Assembly (NCBI GenBank): GCA_052144935.1
Contig: JBKQPR010000121.1
Location: 1 to 24,609 of the forward strand
DNA from: JOPF133 sp052144935
Lineage (GTDB): Bacteria; Acidobacteriota; Terriglobia; Bryobacterales; Bryobacteraceae
Direction: 5' to 3'
Length of the DNA stretch: 24,609 nt
Of the stretch, positions 8,001 through 15,764 are shown one piece after another. The notes below the pieces were generated by a model. The model was not told where the DNA came from. It searched no databases and saw nothing but the letters and a program-made list of their open reading frames with translations. Each line of letters opens with the position of its first letter. Positions within the stretch are counted from its first letter, which is position 1. Both the position numbers and the translations under genes were made by a program.

Positions 8001-8847
8001 TAAGCTGGCGTCCATCCAGCAGCAACCCGCGAGCCGGCGGGATGGGCGTTCCGCTGCGCCGGGAGCGGCCGCTCGGATCGCGCGAGACGCGCGAATCCTG
8101 CTGGCGGAGGATAATCCCGTCAACCGGGCCGTGGTTCTTGCCCAACTGCGGAAGCTGGGATGCGAAGCCACCGCGGTCACCAATGGCGCCGCGGCCATCG
8201 AAGCGGTCGAGCACGGACGCTACGACCTGGTGCTGATGGACTGCCAGATGCCGGTGATGGACGGCTTTGAAGCGGCCCGCCGTATCCGCACATCGATCGA
8301 TCCGGGCATTCCGATCGTCGCCGTTACGGCCGACGCGATGCCGGCCGACCGGGATCGATGCCTGAGCGGAGGGATGAACGACTACCTTGCGAAACCGGTG
8401 GATCTCGGCCGGCTGGCGGAGGTGCTCGCCAGGTGGCTGCCCGAATCGGGGGCCCGCGACGCGGCCCAAACTCCTCCGCAGCCCGCCGGTGAGCAGGCCA
8501 CCGCCATTTTCGATGGGGAGGCTCTGCTGCGGCGATTGATGGGAGACCGGCAGCTCGCCGGCGCTATCCTCAAAGGGTTCCTGGGGGATGCGCCCTCGCA
8601 GTTGCACAATTTGCGCCGGCGGCTCGACGAGGCGGATGGCCGGGGCGCCTGGTTGCAGGCGCACGCGCTTAAGGGAGCGGCGGCCACGGTGGCGGCGGAA
8701 GGCCTGCACGCGATGGCTCTCGCGATAGAGCGGGCCGGGGCCGCCGGACAGTTGGACCGGTGCGGCGAGCTTCTGCCCCGCGCGGTCGAGGAATTCGAGC
8801 GGTTCAAGAGCGCTTTGGAGCGGACCGCATGGGTATCGACCAAGTGA
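5008..8847 (+). CDS. Six-PAS hybrid histidine kinase with REC and Hpt
   Basis: A soluble-looking phosphorelay kinase of 1279 residues (BarA/EvgS-like output, no membrane segment). Six PAS repeats occupy roughly 10-760, each closed by a D-I/V-T-E-R-x-like motif. HisKA carries His782 (NMSHEIRTPMNGVIGM). The ATPase domain has LTANAIKF, DTGIGI and GTGLGLAISKQLV. A receiver has Asp1078 (VLMDCQMPVMDGFEA), and a C-terminal Hpt domain has His1219 (AHALKGAAA). Phosphate would pass His782, Asp1078, His1219 and then to a response regulator. The frame is open far upstream, but 4501-5007 overlaps the antitoxin gene on the other strand and has no domain; ATG 5008 directly precedes the first PAS. No strong ribosome site is visible. 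Twenty-five nt separate it from the next gene. Confidence 0.9.
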   Translation: MSQGSGSIARAGLVAAVEQAADGIVVTGTDGIIQYVNPAFTAMTGYTSEEAVGQNPRILKSGLQPASLYEDLWNTIRSGRVWHGDLINRRKNGTFYDEEMRITPVEDDHGEIVSYIAIKHDVTERRKAEEAQRFLAAIVESSEDAIVAFTPAGVILTWNHGAETIFGYSAGEAIGKLMSMLVAPERLASLAHFTERVLEGTVLSQYEGLCLRKDGQRFPASVTANPILNFAGEVVAVSTILRDISERHEAEQARALLASIVESSDDAIIGEGPDGTIVSWNQGAEALLGYTSHEIIGENAEILTPPGYRDEVRRSLGIISQGCRVSPFETVRQRKDGARIDVLLSLSPIRNPAGEVVGASATAHDIGKRVRAERKLRENEERFRGVFEQAPFGMCVSGLDGRFLQVNAAFCRMLGYSEQELLATTWVELTHPGDLEPSLRRIEQLRNDPGGCAEAEKRYIHRSGHVVWGHMKISLVHDGAGGPLYLVVHVEDITERKRAQEALRASEERYRMLAHALQSAGECISITDTEDRILYVNGAFFRTYGYREHELIGQHIGILRSARTSEETQREILPATMAGEWCGELWNRTKEGREFPISLATSVVYDEDARRVALVGIARDITERKQAEQALQSSEEKFRQLAENIREVFWMAPPATNDILYVSPAYEQVWGRTCDSLYRNPASWMEAIHPDDLEKARLLLATQMKGEPVESEYRIRTPDGREKWIRDRAFPIRDQAGQLIRVVGIAEEITERKRYEEELIRAREGADAANRAKSRFLANMSHEIRTPMNGVIGMLQLLMETDLTEEQRQYAHVAQNSGRTLLALIDDILDLSKIEARKIVLENLNFNLPDTIQDVFQLLRVQANAKGLGFGSRVSPEIPPLLCGDAHRLRQVLTNLTANAIKFTERGEVRLDAALESQGDGTATVCFTVADTGIGIRPDQIGTLFSRFVQADASTTRKYGGTGLGLAISKQLVEMMGGAIHVDSREGQGSSFWFTAVFKLASIQQQPASRRDGRSAAPGAAARIARDARILLAEDNPVNRAVVLAQLRKLGCEATAVTNGAAAIEAVEHGRYDLVLMDCQMPVMDGFEAARRIRTSIDPGIPIVAVTADAMPADRDRCLSGGMNDYLAKPVDLGRLAEVLARWLPESGARDAAQTPPQPAGEQATAIFDGEALLRRLMGDRQLAGAILKGFLGDAPSQLHNLRRRLDEADGRGAWLQAHALKGAAATVAAEGLHAMALAIERAGAAGQLDRCGELLPRAVEEFERFKSALERTAWVSTK

Positions 8848-8872
8848 CGAAACTGTTTTTGAGGATCGGGCG

Positions 8873-9718
8873 ATGATTAATCTTGACGACGAGCTGGCTC
8901 TGGATTACCTGGCCGAGTGCCGCGAGCACCTGGCTAATATTGAGACGGACCTTCTGTCTATCCAGAGGGGCGGAGCGGAGATCGATGAGGAACTGGTAAA
9001 TCGTGTCTTTCGGGCCGTGCATTCGGTCAAAGGAGGAGCGGGCGTTTTCGATCTGGTGAAGGTCCGCGATCTGGCGCACCAGACGGAGGACGTGCTGGCG
9101 CTGATCCGCTCCCGTGAGATGGCTCTCACGCCGGACCTGGCCCGCGTACTGCTCGGCGTCACCGACCGGCTGCAAGAACTGGTTGAGAACCCCGGCATGA
9201 GCGACCAGGCGGACATCTCCGGCGTCCTGGCCGCTCTAGCCGCGCTGTGCAAGGAACCACGGGTCTCCACCGGGAAGCGTGGCGCTTCCGCGGCCAACCG
9301 GGGGCGCCCAGGCGGCGGGCCGCTGCGCGTGCTTCTGGTGGAAGACGACTTCGCCAGCCGGCTCTTGCTGCAGACCTTCCTCTCCCGCTACGGCGAATGT
9401 CATATCGCGGTGAACGGCAGGGAAGCCGTGGAGGCGTTTCGCTCAGCTTTGGATCGAGGGCAGGGATACGATTTGATCTGCATGGACATCATGATGCCCG
9501 AAATGGACGGCCGCGAAGCGCTTCGGCAAGTGCGGGCGCTGGAACAAGCCCGTGGCATTTTCTCGACCTACGGCGCGAAGATCATCATGACGACGGCGGT
9601 GGACGACCTCAAGGAAGTGAGCCGATGCCTCATGGATCTCTGCGATGCATATCTCGTGAAGCCCATCGATCTGGGCAAATTGCTCCGCCATATGAAGGCC
9701 TTTCAACTGGTCCAGTAA
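8873..9718 (+). CDS. Hpt-receiver phosphorelay protein
   Basis: A protein of 281 residues pairing a CheA-like Hpt domain (1-125; phosphoacceptor His50 in FRAVHSVKGGAGVF) with a receiver (150-281; acidic EDD near 157-159, phosphoacceptor Asp205 in ICMDIMMPEMDG, Lys263 in LVKPID). A short Gly/Arg-rich linker separates them. No DNA-binding or enzymatic output domain is present, so it should act as a relay or phosphate sink. Ribosome site GAGG (8861-8864) precedes the ATG by 8 nt. The spacing after the six-PAS kinase suggests one operon and that the two exchange phosphate. The order Hpt then REC is unusual compared with plain response regulators. Confidence 0.88.
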   Translation: MINLDDELALDYLAECREHLANIETDLLSIQRGGAEIDEELVNRVFRAVHSVKGGAGVFDLVKVRDLAHQTEDVLALIRSREMALTPDLARVLLGVTDRLQELVENPGMSDQADISGVLAALAALCKEPRVSTGKRGASAANRGRPGGGPLRVLLVEDDFASRLLLQTFLSRYGECHIAVNGREAVEAFRSALDRGQGYDLICMDIMMPEMDGREALRQVRALEQARGIFSTYGAKIIMTTAVDDLKEVSRCLMDLCDAYLVKPIDLGKLLRHMKAFQLVQ

Positions 9719-9905
9719 CGCCAGCCAGCCGATAGGCCGCCGTCCGTTCTCCGAGCGCTGCCTGCGGGTGAGCAGTGCGGAGGCCCCGGGCGCGGCCCTC
9801 GCGCACGGTCCGCGAGGTGGGCGTTTGCACATAAACATCCTTGCCTGCCTGCCAGGACGCTGCGGCGCGGCTGACGGCCGGCCGCCGATGGCCGAAAGTT
9901 TCAGT

Positions 9906-12161
9906 CTACTTCTCGAAGACGATTCCCGCCGAGGGCAAAATCGGGAACATCGTGTCGAGCGTCAGATAGGCCTGGTGCGTCGTGGCGTTATAGCCGTCGA
10001 AGCTGTCGAAGATATAGTTCGTGCGATTGGTCAGATTCACTACTTCGCCATAGAGCGTGAGCTTCCACTTATCCTTGGTCCACGACTTGTTGACTCTCAG
10101 GTCGGTGCGCGAGTAAGCGGGCATCCTTAACTGGTTGCGCACGGTGGTGAGGTAATACAGAGAACCTGCCTTGGTCAGGTAGCCCGGAATGGGGAAGCCG
10201 CTGCCGTAACTGGAGCGCAGGCTCAGGTTCACGGTGGGCTTGATGCGATACCCGCCATATATGTTGACGGTGTGGCGCTGGTCGTAATCGGAGGGGAAAT
10301 GGGAGAGCGTCACTCCATCGGTCATCTCCGTCCGGCCATAGGCGTAGGAGATCCATCCGGTGTAGCGGTTGGCGCTATTGCGCTGGAGGAAGGCCTCCAC
10401 GCCGCGCGAGTAACCTCGCTGGGAATTCACGTAGGGCGGGTTCAGCGGCGGGGCAAAGACTTTCAGGCTGGGCCCCAACAGGCGCGGATAATCGAGCGGC
10501 TGAAAGGCGAGGTCGCGGTCGGCGCGGTTGTAGTATTCCAGGCGCATGCGCGTGCGCGCTCCCAGGCGCTGCTCGGCGGCCGCGATGACGTGGTTCGAGC
10601 GCGACGGCAGCAATCCGCGGCCGCCCAATGGCGAAGTGAGCAGGGAGAGTTCCTGATATTGGACATACTGGCCCCAGCCCAGTTGCAGGCGCGTGGAAGG
10701 TCCCAGAACGAAGGCCGCCGAGGCCTGCGGGGAGATCGGCGCGACGTCGCCGATCGACAGGCGGTCCCAACGGGCGCCCGCAGAAAGATGCAGGTGCCCA
10801 TCCAGTCCGGTCCAGGATTGCTGAGCGAAACCGCCCGTGTGGGTGGCGTCCCCGTTCGAGTGGTCCAGCAACTGCAGGTTGGTAACTACGTTATTGTACT
10901 GGATGGAATCTCCGGATTCGCGGATCTGGCGCAACGAAACGCCGAAATCGAGGGGCGCCCGCGAATTCCAATACCAGGTGGCCGTGCTGTTGGCTACCCA
11001 TTCGCCGTAGAAGCCATTGCCGAGCGGGTAGTTAGTGGGATTGGTGTTCTCGTACTTCTCGCGCATCCAGGCAGCGTGCGTGGAAACTAATAACTTCTCC
11101 CCTGTGGAGTAACGCCAGCCCAGGTTGGCCAGGGTATAGTGATAAGCCGCGCCAGCCAGGGAATTGACTCCCAGGGTAGAGCGATTGGAACGGTCCAGAG
11201 TGGAGTAACTTTCCAGTACATACAAGGTGACGGTGTTCCTGGGAGTCAGGTCGTAGGATAACCGCCCCTGAGCGTCCTCGAATCCGAAGATAAAGCTGGT
11301 GTCGGGAAAAGTGCGCTCGAAGATATATTGCAGATAGCTCTTGCGTACACCGAAAATCCAGGAGCCGCGCTTCTTTTTGCCGAGGGGGCCTTCGGCCATG
11401 ACGCCGGCGTTGGAGGCGCTGGCCGAAGCCCGCAGCGAGAAACCATCGCGGTTGCCGTCGCGGGTGTGGACGTCGAGGACCCCGGCGGTGCGGTCTTCGT
11501 AGCGCTCCGGCCAGGCCCCCTCGTGCAGTTCCATCTCGTCCACCATGTCGCCATTGAAGGCGGTGGCCGAACCCTGCACAGCCTGCCCCTGCAGCATGTG
11601 GAACGGCGAGTGCAGCAGGATGCCGTCCAGGAAGAGCCCGATGCGGCTGTAATCGGCGCCGCGGAGCGAAAAACGGGCGTCGAAATCGTTGTTGGAACTG
11701 ACGCCGGGCAGGTTTTGGACGGCGCGCAGGGGATCGTCGGCCAGCACGCTGCCCAGGTTCTTGGCGTCGTTGCCGGCCAGCACCAGGGCGTCCGGGCTAT
11801 CCTGCCGTGCGGTATCGAAAGGACCGGCTTGCACGTCCACGGTGGTGGTTTGGCGCAGGGTATCGGAGTTGAGGACCACCTCGAAATCCTTGGTCTCGCC
11901 GGCGTCCAGGTGGAACGGCCGCTTGACCAGGTGGTAGCCGACGGTGAAAACGTTGAGAACGTAATCGCCCGCGGTCACGCCGGCGACGCGGAAGCGTCCC
12001 GCACTATCGGAAGTGGTGCGGTAAGCGCCACCGGCCAACTGGACCACGACATTCGAGAGAGCCTCGCCGCCGCGCCCGTCCACCACCGTGCCGCGCACTT
12101 CGCCGGCATTCTGGGCCTGGGCTAAGGACAACGCCAGAACCAGCAGGCTGAGAACTCGCAC
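9906..12161 (-). CDS. TonB-dependent outer-membrane receptor
   Basis: An outer-membrane protein of 751 residues. Residues 1-16 are a Sec signal peptide (MRVLSLLVLALSLAQA). A carboxypeptidase-regulatory-like beta-sandwich follows (about 20-97: GEVRGTVVDGRGGEALSNVV and SAGRFRVAGVTAGDYVL). Next is a TonB plug (about 105-235: DPLRAVQNLPGVSSNNDFD, RGADYSRIGLFLDGI) and a 22-strand-type barrel rich in aromatic alternation. Such receptors import a bound ligand using TonB energy; Acidobacteriota have many, often for peptide or carbohydrate fragments. No TonB box could be located with confidence. The C-terminus ends IVFEK, so the usual last aromatic residue is two places from the end. The start is GTG; an ATG eight bases upstream is out of frame. 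The substrate is unknown and no SusD-like partner is adjacent. Confidence 0.88.
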   Translation of the reverse strand: MRVLSLLVLALSLAQAQNAGEVRGTVVDGRGGEALSNVVVQLAGGAYRTTSDSAGRFRVAGVTAGDYVLNVFTVGYHLVKRPFHLDAGETKDFEVVLNSDTLRQTTTVDVQAGPFDTARQDSPDALVLAGNDAKNLGSVLADDPLRAVQNLPGVSSNNDFDARFSLRGADYSRIGLFLDGILLHSPFHMLQGQAVQGSATAFNGDMVDEMELHEGAWPERYEDRTAGVLDVHTRDGNRDGFSLRASASASNAGVMAEGPLGKKKRGSWIFGVRKSYLQYIFERTFPDTSFIFGFEDAQGRLSYDLTPRNTVTLYVLESYSTLDRSNRSTLGVNSLAGAAYHYTLANLGWRYSTGEKLLVSTHAAWMREKYENTNPTNYPLGNGFYGEWVANSTATWYWNSRAPLDFGVSLRQIRESGDSIQYNNVVTNLQLLDHSNGDATHTGGFAQQSWTGLDGHLHLSAGARWDRLSIGDVAPISPQASAAFVLGPSTRLQLGWGQYVQYQELSLLTSPLGGRGLLPSRSNHVIAAAEQRLGARTRMRLEYYNRADRDLAFQPLDYPRLLGPSLKVFAPPLNPPYVNSQRGYSRGVEAFLQRNSANRYTGWISYAYGRTEMTDGVTLSHFPSDYDQRHTVNIYGGYRIKPTVNLSLRSSYGSGFPIPGYLTKAGSLYYLTTVRNQLRMPAYSRTDLRVNKSWTKDKWKLTLYGEVVNLTNRTNYIFDSFDGYNATTHQAYLTLDTMFPILPSAGIVFEK

Positions 12162-12468
12162 GGTTCCATTCTAGCGAGGCTCGCAGCGACACAAAACCTG
12201 ACGCAGAGACGCGGAGAATGCATTCCCGAGTTTTCGCTGCGTTATCCTCCGCGACTCCGGTGCACCAGGCTAAGCCTGGCTGATCTTGTGAACTGAAAGG
12301 AGTTCACCATGTAAATTGCTCGTTCGTACGTGTAGCGGAACAGGAGCGGGACGGAGCAATCCGTCCGGTGGAAACCGGGGAAGCAAACCTGCGAGCCGTA
12401 GCGCCAGCGAACCCGATCGGCCTCGTTACGCCTATGAAGGCGGCCAGTCTGCCGGAGTTGATGAAGCC

Positions 12469-12913
12469 TGCTATTGGTTCGATAAGCTGTTTCATCGAGC
12501 GGGGCCCAGGGGGCGCCCCGGCCCAGTGGGCGAAGGCCAAGTTGGTGCGGTACGCCGACGATTTCGTGGTGCTGGCGCGCTATCAAGGCAGTCGTCTGAT
12601 CTGAGGGACTGGATTGAGTCGAAATTGGAAGGATGGCTCGGGTTGGAGATCGACCGGGAGAAGACGTGCGTGGTGAATCTGAAGGAAGAAGGAGCGAGTC
12701 TGGATTTTCTGGGATTCACGTTTCGATAGGATCGCGACCCGAAAGGGCGTGAGAGGCGATGGGTATCCCCGGCGGGCCTTCCGGGAGGTCACACGTACGT
12801 TCGCGCTCGTCTCGTGCAGCAACTGAGACGGCGCCGCCAACGGCCCTTCCGACCGCCCGAGGGAGTCAGCTACTACAAGCAGATCGAGCATTTTGGGCTG
12901 GTGTACCTGCAGG
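12469..12913 (+). pseudogene. ltrA: Group II intron reverse transcriptase/maturase remnant
   Basis: The pieces read in family order but in changing frames: YWFDKLFHR (frame 1), then AQWAKAKLVRYADDFVVLAR (frame 2, with the polymerase YADD), then LRDWIESKLEGWLGLEIDRE and GASLDFLGFTFR (frame 1), a stop at 12727, and finally RRQRPFRPPEGVSYYKQIEH (maturase/X-region end). The first frame change coincides with insertion of the 18-bp repeat module at 12501-12520. The second coincides with a 5-nt tandem duplication, TCTGA-TCTGA (12595-12604). About 50 residues are missing before the last piece. The gene is dead. Confidence 0.85.
12501..12520. repeat. Palindromic module inside the dead reverse transcriptase
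   Basis: GGGGCCCAGGGGGCGCCCCG, one of the best copies of the family. It lies where related proteins read directly from FHR to GPAQWAK, so it is an insertion relative to the family and shifts the frame. Confidence 0.75.
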
Positions 12914-12964
12914 GCTGGCAGCCGTGCAACTGCCTGTGCACGCCTGAGGCGACATGCTTTCAGG

Positions 12965-13051
12965 AGAGCCGGATGTCGGGAAATCTGCTTGTCCGGTTCG
13001 ACGAGGGGAGAGTGCGTCGCACATTTGTGCTCACCCTCTCTCCTAATCTAC
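12965..13051 (+). ncRNA. Group II intron domains V and VI
   Basis: Domain V: GAGCCGGATGTCGGGAAATC followed by the pairing arm TGCTTGTCCGGTTCG, with the central GGAAAT turn expected between arms, and the typical trailing CGAGGGG. Domain VI: GGGGAGAG (13005-13012) can pair with CTCTCTCC (13036-13043), followed by TAATCTAC, a plausible intron 3' end. This is the most conserved RNA part of bacterial group II introns. A few mispairs in the domain V arms fit decay. Confidence 0.7.
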
Positions 13052-13083
13052 CGCCTCCGCGTCAAGCGCTTTGTGGATTGCGC

Positions 13084-14052
13084 CTACCGGTTATACTTCG
13101 GCGTGACGCCGCGCAGGTTGCGCCACACGGTGTCGCAGGCTTTCACCACGTCCTCGGGCAGCGGGCCGGCTTCCAGGGCGGCCAGATTCTGCTCTAACTG
13201 CTCCATCCGCGACGCGCCCAGAATCACGCAATCGGCGGCGGTGTGATGGAGCAGCCAGCTCAGTGAAAGGTCCACCAGGTTGCGCCCGGCCTTCTCCGCA
13301 ATCGAGCGCAACTCGTCCACGGCCTCGAAATAGGCCGGGTGCCAGTAGCGGTCCAGATACAACTGGTTGCTGTCGAAGCGCGTGCCGGGCAGGGGCCGCT
13401 CGATCCGCTGCTTGCCCGTGAGCAGACCGCCGGCCAGCGGATTGTACACCACCGTGGAGACGCCGAACTGCCGGCACATCGGCAGGTACTCGGCCTCGAT
13501 GGCGCGCGCCAGCAGGTTATACATGGGCTGCGAAACGTACGGCGGCCGGTAGCCCTTCTGCGTGGAGATCCACAGCATCCGGACCACCTGCCAGGCGGCG
13601 TAATTCGAGCTGGCCGGATAGCGCACTTTGCCGGCGCGGACCACCTGGTCCATGGCCTCCAGGGTCTCCTCGAGGGGCACGGACCAATCCGGAAAATGCA
13701 GGTAGTAGAGGTCCAGGTAATCGGTTTGCAAGCGGCGCAGCGTGTCGTCGATGGCTTTGAGAATGGCGGCGCGCGAAAGGCCGCCTTCGTCCGGGCCGGG
13801 ACCCATCTTGCAAGCCGCCTTGCTGGCCAGAACGACGCGGTTGCGGCGGCCTTTCAGAATCTCGCCCAGCATCGACTCGGCCACGCCGGCCTGGTACATG
13901 TTGGCGGTGTCGTAGAAATTGATGCCGTGGTCCAGGCAGGCGTCCACCAGGCGCGCGGAGGCCGCCAGGTCGCAGGGCTTGCCGAGGGTCATGGTCCCGA
14001 AGCAGGCGCGTGAAACCGTCAGATCGGTGTGCAAAAGGGTGCGTTGTTCCAT
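13084..14052 (-). CDS. Aldo/keto reductase
   Basis: A cytoplasmic NADPH-dependent oxidoreductase of 322 residues, (alpha/beta)8-barrel family. The catalytic tetrad is complete: Asp48 (NFYDTANMY), Tyr53, Lys78 (VLASKAACKMG) and His119 (YYLHFPD). The C-terminal cofactor-loop region reads DCVILGASRMEQLEQNL, as in the family. The sequence most resembles the YghZ/Tas-type group acting on small aldehydes or sugar-derived ketones, but the substrate cannot be told. No signal peptide. ATG at 14052; a start in this position matches the family N-terminus (MEQRTLLHTDLTVSRACFGT). It diverges from the secreted protein gene at 14278 across a 225-nt gap in which I see no clear promoter. Confidence 0.92.
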   Translation of the reverse strand: MEQRTLLHTDLTVSRACFGTMTLGKPCDLAASARLVDACLDHGINFYDTANMYQAGVAESMLGEILKGRRNRVVLASKAACKMGPGPDEGGLSRAAILKAIDDTLRRLQTDYLDLYYLHFPDWSVPLEETLEAMDQVVRAGKVRYPASSNYAAWQVVRMLWISTQKGYRPPYVSQPMYNLLARAIEAEYLPMCRQFGVSTVVYNPLAGGLLTGKQRIERPLPGTRFDSNQLYLDRYWHPAYFEAVDELRSIAEKAGRNLVDLSLSWLLHHTAADCVILGASRMEQLEQNLAALEAGPLPEDVVKACDTVWRNLRGVTPKYNR

Positions 14053-14277
14053 GAAACCGATAGTCTAACAGGCGCGGGCGGCCTCACCGGCGCGGCGCGG
14101 AGCGGCGTATCGTAGGGGGCGCGGATTGGGAATTGGCGCGCCTTGACGCGCCTGTTGTCGAAGCGCATAATCCGGTTCAGAGCGTGAGAGGCGGCTCAAG
14201 GTTCAGTCCGGCAGCGGGGATCTCGCTGTGCGCGGCAATCGCGGCCGCGGTTGGATTTCCGTATTAGGGGTGTGGGT

Positions 14278-14751
14278 ATGAAAACGGCGCTTGTGAGTTT
14301 ACTGCTCTTTGCCGGCTTGGCGTGCGGCCAGACGATGGATACGCGTTGGCAGCCCTTCCAGTTCCTGATCGGCAAGTGGGACGGGGGAGGAACGGGCCAA
14401 CCCGGCGCAGGCCAGGGGGCCTTTTCCTTTTTGCCGGAACTGAACGGGCAGGTGCTGGTGAGGCGCAGCTTCAACCAACTGGCCTCGGGGCCGCGGCACG
14501 AGGATTGGATGATCGTTTACAGCGACGGCCCGAAGGACGCGCCGCGGGCCATCTACTTCGATTCGGAAGGCCATGCGATCCACTACGCCGTTACGTTCCC
14601 GGCGAAGAATGCGGCGGTGTTCGAATCCGAAGCGGGGCAAGCGGGACCGAAATACCGGCTGTCGTACGTGCTCGACGGAAAGACCCTCAACGGAAAATTC
14701 GAAGTGGATGGCAAGACGTATCTGACGTGGACGGCGGCGAAGAGCGAGTAG
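14278..14751 (+). CDS. Secreted DUF1579/lipocalin-like protein
   Basis: A small secreted protein of 157 residues. Residues 1-18 form a Sec signal (MKTALVSLLLFAGLACGQ), possibly cleaved before or after Cys16; the LACG context could also be read as a weak lipobox. The mature part begins WQPFQFLIGKWDGGG and continues with alternating beta strands ending FEVDGKTYLTWTAAKSE, like the single-domain beta-barrel proteins annotated DUF1579 or nitrobindin-like. No catalytic residues are obvious and no heme ligand can be claimed. The ATG at 14278 was preferred to an upstream TTG at 14251 because it starts the signal peptide and has AGGGG 7 nt before it. Its role is unknown. Confidence 0.75.
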   Translation: MKTALVSLLLFAGLACGQTMDTRWQPFQFLIGKWDGGGTGQPGAGQGAFSFLPELNGQVLVRRSFNQLASGPRHEDWMIVYSDGPKDAPRAIYFDSEGHAIHYAVTFPAKNAAVFESEAGQAGPKYRLSYVLDGKTLNGKFEVDGKTYLTWTAAKSE

Positions 14752-14942
14752 CTTTCGGGCGCCTGTGAAAGAAAGCACAAGGAAAGAGATTAGAGAGCTC
14801 ATCCTGCTGGTTTTCTTAATTGTTTTGGTTTGGTGTTCTTGGCGGTACTTTGCGGCTTGGCGGCTTGGCGAGATCTCTTCCGCCGCTCCCCGCCACTCCC
14901 CGTTTGCCTTGCGGCGCTCACGGCATTATGCTGGTGGTCACC

Positions 14943-15764
14943 ATGACTCGCCAGGAATTCCTGAAACTATCGGCGGCGGCCGCGATGGCTTCCGCCTCGT
15001 CCGCCCAGCAACGCCCCAACGCCGACCTCGGATTTACCGACACGCCCATGTTGCCGGGCATGCCATGGCACGTACACGACCCGGCCCGGCCGCATCCGCA
15101 CCAGGTGTCGCCGGCCGCGAATCCCGGCGGCCCGCCGTCGGATGCGATTGTCCTGTTCAGCGGCGGGGATCTCTCGGCGTGGTGCCAGCGCGGGCAGGGC
15201 GCGGGCCGCGGAACCATGGTGGACCCGCAATGGAAGGTGGAGAACGGCACCTTCACGGTGGGCACGGGCGGCGACCTGCTGACGCGCCAGAAGTTCGGCG
15301 ATTGCCAACTTCACGTGGAGTGGTCGTCGCCGGCCGAGGTGAAGGGCAACAGCCAGGGGCGCGGAAACAGCGGCGTGCTGCTGATGAGCCGCTACGAAAT
15401 TCAGGTGCTGGACGCCTGGGAGAACCCCACCTACGCCGACGGGCAGGCCGCGGCCATCTACGGGCAGTGGCCGCCGCTGGCGAATCCGGCGCGCCGGCCG
15501 GGCGAGTGGAATACCTACGATATCGTTTTCGAAGTGCCGCGCTTCGAAGGCGGGAACGTGGTCAAGCCTGCCTATGCGACGGTCTTCTATAACGGAGTAG
15601 TGGTGCACAACCGCAAGGAGATCATGGGCGCCATGGTCTACCGGCAGGTGGCCCACTACACGCCCCACGATCCCGAGGAACCGCTGATGCTGCAGGACCA
15701 TCACAACCCGGTCCGCTACCGCAATATCTGGATCCGGCGGCTGGGCGTATACGATCAGGCGTAG
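14943..15764 (+). CDS. DUF1080 (3-keto-disaccharide hydrolase-like) secreted protein
   Basis: A protein of 273 residues with a DUF1080 beta-jelly-roll domain: AIVLFSGGDLSAWCQ, then WKVENGTFTVG, the FGDCQLHVEWSSP strand, GNSGVLLMSRYEIQVLD and WNTYDIVFEVPRF. Members occur widely in Acidobacteria and Planctomycetes, and some act on glucan- or keto-sugar-derived glycosides; this member's substrate is unknown. The N-terminus MTRQEFLKLSAAAAMASASS resembles a Tat signal but with Arg-Gln in place of the twin arginine. ATG 14943 was chosen as the start of that signal; an upstream ATG at 14928 is possible. The 191 nt before the gene hold only a low-complexity GGCGGCTTGGCGG run and no other gene I can support. 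Confidence 0.85.
   Translation: MTRQEFLKLSAAAAMASASSAQQRPNADLGFTDTPMLPGMPWHVHDPARPHPHQVSPAANPGGPPSDAIVLFSGGDLSAWCQRGQGAGRGTMVDPQWKVENGTFTVGTGGDLLTRQKFGDCQLHVEWSSPAEVKGNSQGRGNSGVLLMSRYEIQVLDAWENPTYADGQAAAIYGQWPPLANPARRPGEWNTYDIVFEVPRFEGGNVVKPAYATVFYNGVVVHNRKEIMGAMVYRQVAHYTPHDPEEPLMLQDHHNPVRYRNIWIRRLGVYDQA

Larger units (their letters stand above)
12288..13051 (+). mobile_element. Decayed group II intron
   Basis: A plus-strand remnant made of structured RNA-like DNA (12288-12460), pieces of the intron-encoded reverse transcriptase (12469-12913) and the catalytic 3' RNA domains V and VI (12965-13051). The upstream part shows hairpins such as GGACGG-AGCAAT-CCGTCC (12349-12366) and CCGGT-GGAA-ACCGG (12365-12378, a GNRA loop). 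Most of domains I-IV and the first half of the protein are missing, so it cannot move on its own. The 5' boundary is uncertain; the 3' end is placed after the TAATCTAC that follows domain VI. Confidence 0.7.

Noticed and set aside
9719..9905. Bidirectional terminator between converging genes
   Set aside because: Only short GC-rich self-complementary stretches (for example near 9880-9895) without T-runs; not enough to call.
14765..14940. Small plus-strand frame with a hydrophobic start between the two secreted proteins
   Set aside because: It soon turns into out-of-frame reading of the DUF1080 gene, has no ribosome site, and the hydrophobic stretch comes from a T/G-rich low-complexity run.
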